Shown here one piece after another: positions 6,323-9,202 of a DNA stretch of 9,202 nt. The notes under the pieces were generated by a model, which had not been told where the DNA came from, made no database searches, and saw nothing but the letters and a program-made list of their open reading frames with translations. The position numbers were made by a program, and so were the translations under genes. The stretch's first letter is position 1. Each line of letters begins with the position of its first letter. The stretch lies in assembly GCA_030617085.1 (NCBI GenBank), contig JAUWWB010000030.1, forward strand, positions 1-9,202, given 5' to 3'. Source of the stretch: Candidatus Omnitrophota bacterium (lineage in GTDB: Bacteria > Omnitrophota > Gorgyraeia > Tantalellales > Tantalellaceae).

Positions 6323-7169
6323 TAATATTCACGGTTACGCCTTCGTGCCAGGGAAAAACGGCGGCCGGCCGCACCGCCGGCCGGCCGTGCTGGCTGTAAT
6401 CGCGCTGGCGGCTGTCATCCTCGCGGTATTCAGCTTCCGGGCGGGTGTTATGAGAAAGGCCGGCTCAAAGGCTGAAGAGCCGGCGCCGCATAAAGAGTCG
6501 GCCGTGGTCGCACTGGTGCTGGACGATTTCGGTTACACGGAGAAAAACCTTGAAGCCTTAAGGGACATGGGCGCCGCGTTCACCATGGCGGTCCTTCCGA
6601 ACGCCCCGTGCTCGGGATCGGCGTGCTCCTTCGCGGAAGAGAACGGCACGGAGGTGATCCTGCACCTGCCCATGGAGCCGAAAGGCGAAACGGCGCGTCT
6701 GGAGCGGGATACGATCGGCCCTGACATGGACGAGGCGGCCGTAAGCAAGGTCATAGAGAAAGCGTTTCTTTCCGTTCCCACGGCCGTAGGCGTATCAAAC
6801 CACATGGGGTCAAAAGCCACTGAAGACATCCGGCTGATGACGGTCGTGCTCGACGATCTGGGAAAGAGAGGCATGTTTTTCCTTGATTCTTTTACCACGG
6901 CGCGCTCGGTATGTAAGCGCGCGGCGCTGGAGAGGGCGGTCCCTTACGCCAGAAGAGATATTTTCATCGATAACGTGCTCGAGGAGGAATATATTATCGG
7001 ACAGCTGGAGACGCTCGAGCGGATGGCTCTCGCCGGGGGGCGCGCGGTGGCGATAGGCCACGACCGCGGCGTGACCATCGATGTCCTGCGCCGGGCCATC
7101 CCGAAGATGAGGGAAAAGGGTATACGGTTCGTGGTGCTGTCGGAATTGATGACGGAGGGGAGGGAGTAG
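6303..7169 (+). CDS. Divergent polysaccharide deacetylase, YibQ-like, membrane anchored
   Basis: This belongs to the divergent polysaccharide deacetylase family (Pfam Polysacc_deac_2, E. coli YibQ). The substrate is unproven; the family sits near envC/ctpA-type envelope genes, so a cell-wall or surface-glycan role is inferred. It is 288 residues, with one hydrophobic segment at about residues 27-49 as an anchor or uncleaved signal. The catalytic-type motifs are present: L-D-D-F-G (Asp74, Asp75), L-H-L-P-M-E-P (His121), S-N-H-M-G-S (Asn166, His167) and I-G-H-D-R (His253). GGAGAGGA at 6293-6300 supports ATG 6303, 20 nt inside ctpA. The stop codon TAG (7167-7169) lies inside a hairpin element. 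Codons at 6362-6387 form a strong inverted repeat. Confidence 0.88.
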   Translation: MSGKSDNNIHGYAFVPGKNGGRPHRRPAVLAVIALAAVILAVFSFRAGVMRKAGSKAEEPAPHKESAVVALVLDDFGYTEKNLEALRDMGAAFTMAVLPNAPCSGSACSFAEENGTEVILHLPMEPKGETARLERDTIGPDMDEAAVSKVIEKAFLSVPTAVGVSNHMGSKATEDIRLMTVVLDDLGKRGMFFLDSFTTARSVCKRAALERAVPYARRDIFIDNVLEEEYIIGQLETLERMALAGGRAVAIGHDRGVTIDVLRRAIPKMREKGIRFVVLSELMTEGRE

Positions 7170-7192
7170 GGCACGGTGCATCGTGCCCCTAC
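7166..7192 (+). repeat. Divergent hairpin element spanning the yibQ-like stop and tsaD leader
   Basis: GGGCACG (7169-7175) pairs with CGTGCCC (7182-7188) around a 6-nt loop. Outer GTA (7166-7168) and TAC (7190-7192) can also pair, leaving one unpaired C. It shares the GTAGGG/GGGGCA style of the 37-bp repeats but has a different core. It supplies the TAG of the upstream gene and ends 8 nt before the tsaD ATG. Confidence 0.8.
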
Positions 7193-7200
7193 TCGGACAA

Positions 7201-8211
7201 ATGATAACACTGGGCATAGAGACTTCTTGTGACGAGACGGCGGTGGCGCTGGTTGAGGACGGGCGGGTTCTTTCGAGCGAGGTGTCTTCGAGTGTCCACC
7301 TTCACGCGCGTTACGGCGGGGTAGTCCCCGAGATAGCGTCGCGGTTCCATGTCGAATATATCTATTCGGTGCTGGAGGAGGCCTTAAAGGACGCGCGCCG
7401 GACTATAGATGATGTCGACTGCGTAGCCGTTACGCGGGGGCCGGGGCTTCCCGGGTCCCTGCTTACCGGCATGGCGTTCGCCAAGGCGATCAGCTTCGCC
7501 GGGAAGATACCACTGGTCGGCGTAAACCATCTGCACGCGCATATCTTATCGTGCTTTCTGGACGAAGGCGGCCGGGGCGCACCCGGGGACATGTTTCCTT
7601 TTATCGGGATGGTGGTCTCAGGGGGCCATACCAGCATATATGTCTGCAGGGGATTGAACGATCTTTCCGTTATCGGGCGGACAAAGGACGACGCCGTAGG
7701 CGAAGCTTTTGACAAGGTGGCCAAAATACTCGATCTCGGGTATCCCGGGGGGCCGGTCGTGGAGAAAAGGGCCGCCCGCTTTACCGGCGCCGGCGGCATC
7801 AGGTTTCCCCGGGCCCTTCTCAAGGACGAAAAAGACCTGGATTTCAGCTTCAGCGGGATAAAGACGGCTGTTTTTTATTACTGGCGGGATTGCGCCAGGA
7901 CCGAATATGAAAAAGACAGGATATGCTTTTCATTCCAGGAAGCGGTAATAGATGTCATTGATAAAAAGATCGCCAGGGCGCTGCGGTTCACGGGAGCCAG
8001 GATCCTTGCCGCCGGGGGCGGTGTGATCAACAACGAAGCTCTTCGCCGGAGGCTGGCCTCGCGCTGCGCCGAAGAAGGGGTCGAGCTTTACCTGCCGCGC
8101 AGGGAATACTGCGCCGACAACGCCGCGATGATCGCGGCGCTGGGAGAGGGGCTCTTTAAGATGGGCGAGGAAGCGGACCTGTTCATGAACGCCATGCCCG
8201 GCGGGTTTTGA
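7201..8211 (+). CDS. tsaD: tRNA threonylcarbamoyladenosine transferase TsaD (YgjD/Gcp)
   Basis: TsaD transfers the threonylcarbamoyl group to A37 of ANN-decoding tRNAs (t6A), working with TsaB and TsaE on TsaC product; it is essential in most bacteria. The 337 residues from ATG 7201 start M-I-T-L-G-I-E-T-S-C-D-E-T, the usual family N-terminus, so the in-frame GTG at 7183 inside the hairpin is rejected as the start. Metal ligands of the ASKHA fold are present: His110 and His114 in N-H-L-H-A-H, and Asp306 in Y-C-A-D-N-A-A-M. Other motifs are V-S-G-G-H-T, D-A-V-G-E-A-F-D-K, S-F-S-G-I-K-T and A-A-G-G-G-V-I-N-N. No Shine-Dalgarno is visible before the ATG. tsaB and tsaE are not in this window. Confidence 0.97.
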   Translation: MITLGIETSCDETAVALVEDGRVLSSEVSSSVHLHARYGGVVPEIASRFHVEYIYSVLEEALKDARRTIDDVDCVAVTRGPGLPGSLLTGMAFAKAISFAGKIPLVGVNHLHAHILSCFLDEGGRGAPGDMFPFIGMVVSGGHTSIYVCRGLNDLSVIGRTKDDAVGEAFDKVAKILDLGYPGGPVVEKRAARFTGAGGIRFPRALLKDEKDLDFSFSGIKTAVFYYWRDCARTEYEKDRICFSFQEAVIDVIDKKIARALRFTGARILAAGGGVINNEALRRRLASRCAEEGVELYLPRREYCADNAAMIAALGEGLFKMGEEADLFMNAMPGGF

Positions 8212-8246
8212 TCGTGATTCAAAAGCGAAGGAAGGGAGGATCTGGC

Positions 8247-8906
8247 ATGTCGAGTCTTACGATACTATTGCGGATCTTGGTGGCGGCCTTTTGTGGCGGG
8301 CTTATTGGCATGGAGCGGGAGATCCACGGCTGTGTCGCCGGGTTGCGGACGCATATTCTGGTCTGCACAGGGTCGGCGCTTTTCATGATTACGTCGCTCC
8401 TTGTGGCCGTGAAATACGGTCACGTGGGAGTGTTTGACCCTTCGCGAATAGCCGCCGGGGTGGTGACCGGTATCGGTTTTCTCGGGGCGGGCGCCATAAT
8501 AAGGTACGGCGCTTCCGTCCGCGGCCTGACTACCGCGGCGAGCATATGGGCCGTCGCCGCGATAGGCCTGGCCGTCGGCGCCGGCATATACGAGGCGGCG
8601 GGAATCGCCACCGTCGTGTGCCTCTCGATCCTTTTCCTTTCACGCCTGGAAGGGCGCATGGGGTTAAAGAAGCACGTGGAAAAGCTGAGCGTCAGCCTGA
8701 GAACGGACGCTGGCACCGGCGCGGGGGATATAAAAAGTATCATCAAAGCTTACGGCGGCAGGATAAAGCGGGTCTCTTCCGAAGTGGACGAGAGTGAAAA
8801 CATGATGGATCTTGTTTTCGACCTGATAATACCGCGCGTCTACCATAAGGACATCATATCCGAGATCTCTTCTCTCCCGGGAGTGGATAATGTTTGCTGG
8901 CGGTAG
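8247..8906 (+). CDS. MgtC/SapB family membrane protein
   Basis: This is an inner-membrane protein of the MgtC/SapB family, linked in other bacteria to growth at low Mg2+ and to control of ATP synthase; its role here is unknown. I start at ATG 8247 because GGGAGGA (8234-8240) is 6 nt upstream. A TTG at 8208 overlapping the tsaD stop is less likely. The protein is 219 residues. Several hydrophobic helices cover about residues 3-135, with family motifs G-L-I-G-M-E-R-E (18-25), G-L-R-T-H-I-L-V-C (32-40), G-I-G-F-L-G-A-G-A-I and G-L-T-T-A-A-S-I-W. Residues from about 145 look like the ACT-like soluble domain seen in longer MgtC proteins, ending L-P-G-V-D-N-V. It lies 35 nt downstream of tsaD and is probably co-transcribed. 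The SapB subgroup is as likely as true MgtC, so I give no symbol. Confidence 0.92.
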   Translation: MSSLTILLRILVAAFCGGLIGMEREIHGCVAGLRTHILVCTGSALFMITSLLVAVKYGHVGVFDPSRIAAGVVTGIGFLGAGAIIRYGASVRGLTTAASIWAVAAIGLAVGAGIYEAAGIATVVCLSILFLSRLEGRMGLKKHVEKLSVSLRTDAGTGAGDIKSIIKAYGGRIKRVSSEVDESENMMDLVFDLIIPRVYHKDIISEISSLPGVDNVCWR

Positions 8907-8911
8907 TTTTT

Positions 8912-8939
8912 AGTTCGGAGTTGGGAGTTCGGAGTTCGG
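8912..8939 (+). repeat. 7-bp tandem array, unit AGTTCGG (second site)
   Basis: There are four copies, with one base change in the second (AGTTGGG at 8919-8925). It begins 5 bp after the mgtC-like stop and is followed 8 bp later by the hairpin repeat, the same arrangement as at 4867-4946. Confidence 0.93.
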
Positions 8940-8947
8940 AGTAAAAT

Positions 8948-8984
8948 GTAGGGGCAGGCCCCTGTGCCTGCCCTTTCCCCTGCG
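8948..8984 (+). repeat. 37-bp hairpin repeat, copy C (downstream of mgtC-like gene)
   Basis: The stem is GGGCAGGC (8952-8959) with GCCTGCCC (8966-8973), then TTT and CCTGCG (8979-8984). From GTAGGGG through TTT it is identical to copy A. It could slow or end transcription after the tsaD-mgtC unit, but it lacks a U tract. Confidence 0.92.
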
Positions 8985-9007
8985 AACAGAGTGGTACGGG
9001 TTCGGAT

Positions 9008-9035
9008 TTCACTGTTCACTATTTACTATTTATCT
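9008..9035. repeat. 7-bp tandem array, degenerate unit TTCACTA
   Basis: There are four head-to-tail heptamers: TTCACTG, TTCACTA, TTTACTA, TTTATCT. This is a third sequence family with the same 7-bp period, ending 3 bp before the ribosome-binding site of the next gene. As an AT-rich tract it may also contain that gene's promoter, but I see no convincing -35/-10 pair. Confidence 0.75.
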
Positions 9036-9038
9036 AAA

Positions 9039-9045
9039 AAGGAGG
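9039..9045 (+). promoter_or_regulatory. Strong ribosome-binding site for the bactofilin gene
   Basis: AAGGAGG is a near-perfect Shine-Dalgarno. It is 3 nt from ATG 9049 and 6 nt from ATG 9052, so the second of the two adjacent ATGs is the better start. Confidence 0.85.
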
Positions 9046-9051
9046 CCGATG

Positions 9052-9202
9052 ATGAGGAAGAAGAAGGCGGATGCCAGAAGGCAGACTGAGGAGAAAGTGC
9101 TGGACGTGAGCGCGAGCATGCAAGGGACCCTCCGTTTTAATGATCCGGTTAACCTCAGGATCAACGGGAAGTTCGAGGGGACGCTGAATACCAAGGGCGC
9201 GC
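9052..9202 (+). CDS. Bactofilin-family (polymer-forming cytoskeletal) protein, 5' end only
   Basis: Only the first ~50 codons are present; the gene runs off the right edge. A basic, charged N-terminal tail (M-R-K-K-K-A-D-A-R-R) is followed by A-S-M-Q-G-T-L-R-F-N-D-P-V-N-L-R-I-N-G and K-F-E-G-T-L-N-T-K-G. This is the typical start of the bactofilin beta-helix, whose repeats build nucleotide-free filaments involved in cell shape and envelope organisation. The start is set by AAGGAGG at 9039-9045; ATG 9049 directly before it is in frame and would add one Met. It probably has its own transcription start, given the 145-bp repeat-filled gap upstream. Confidence 0.85.
   Translation, partial: MRKKKADARRQTEEKVLDVSASMQGTLRFNDPVNLRINGKFEGTLNTKGA

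Noticed and set aside
7183..7200. Six-residue extension of tsaD from GTG 7183
   Set aside because: The GTG lies in the hairpin stem, and TsaD proteins normally begin at the M-I-x-L-G-I-E-T-S-C position, which is ATG 7201.
8208..8246. TTG start for the mgtC-like gene overlapping the tsaD stop
   Set aside because: ATG 8247 has an excellent Shine-Dalgarno at 8234-8240. The extension is charged and not family-like.
8948..8984. Intrinsic transcription terminators at the hairpin repeats
   Set aside because: Stems are strong, but only TTT follows, then C-rich sequence. Copy A also lies within an operon. Termination cannot be claimed from sequence.

Overview
The window reads as a chromosomal segment of an uncultured or lightly studied Gram-negative-type bacterium with a moderately GC-rich core. 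Core genes are roughly 55-60% G+C by eye, with sample rows up to about 73%. The gene content is GatCAB, a CtpA-type protease, a YibQ-type deacetylase, TsaD, MgtC and a bactofilin. The intergenic repeats are unusual: heptamer arrays and 37-bp hairpin elements. I lean towards Omnitrophota or a related PVC-like candidate lineage, but this is inference from gene style only.

Region 1 (1-1451) is the 3' end of a long, AT-richer gene running in from the left edge. It encodes two copies of a kinase-like segment whose expected catalytic Asp is His in both copies, followed by a C-terminal region I do not recognise. Region 2 (1452-1598) is a gap of about 150 bp. It holds two 7-bp tandem arrays of different sequence and a candidate promoter for the next operon.

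Region 3 (1599-4861) is gatC-gatA-gatB, the tRNA-dependent amidotransferase that makes Gln-tRNA(Gln) and/or Asn-tRNA(Asn). A 37-bp hairpin repeat sits between gatA and gatB. Region 4 (4997-7169) has a secreted S41 protease overlapping a membrane-anchored divergent polysaccharide deacetylase, a pair tied to the cell envelope. Region 5 (7201-8906) has tsaD (tRNA t6A synthesis) and an mgtC/sapB-family membrane protein. Region 6 (8907-9202) has another repeat cluster and the start of a bactofilin gene running off the right edge.

All supported genes are on the + strand and most are tightly packed. The housekeeping genes look intact and conventional. The unusual material is the left-edge repeat protein and the intergenic repeats: three different sequences, all with a 7-bp period, plus a hairpin element in three near-identical copies and one divergent copy. 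Two of these elements contain either a stop codon or the place where a ribosome-binding site should be.
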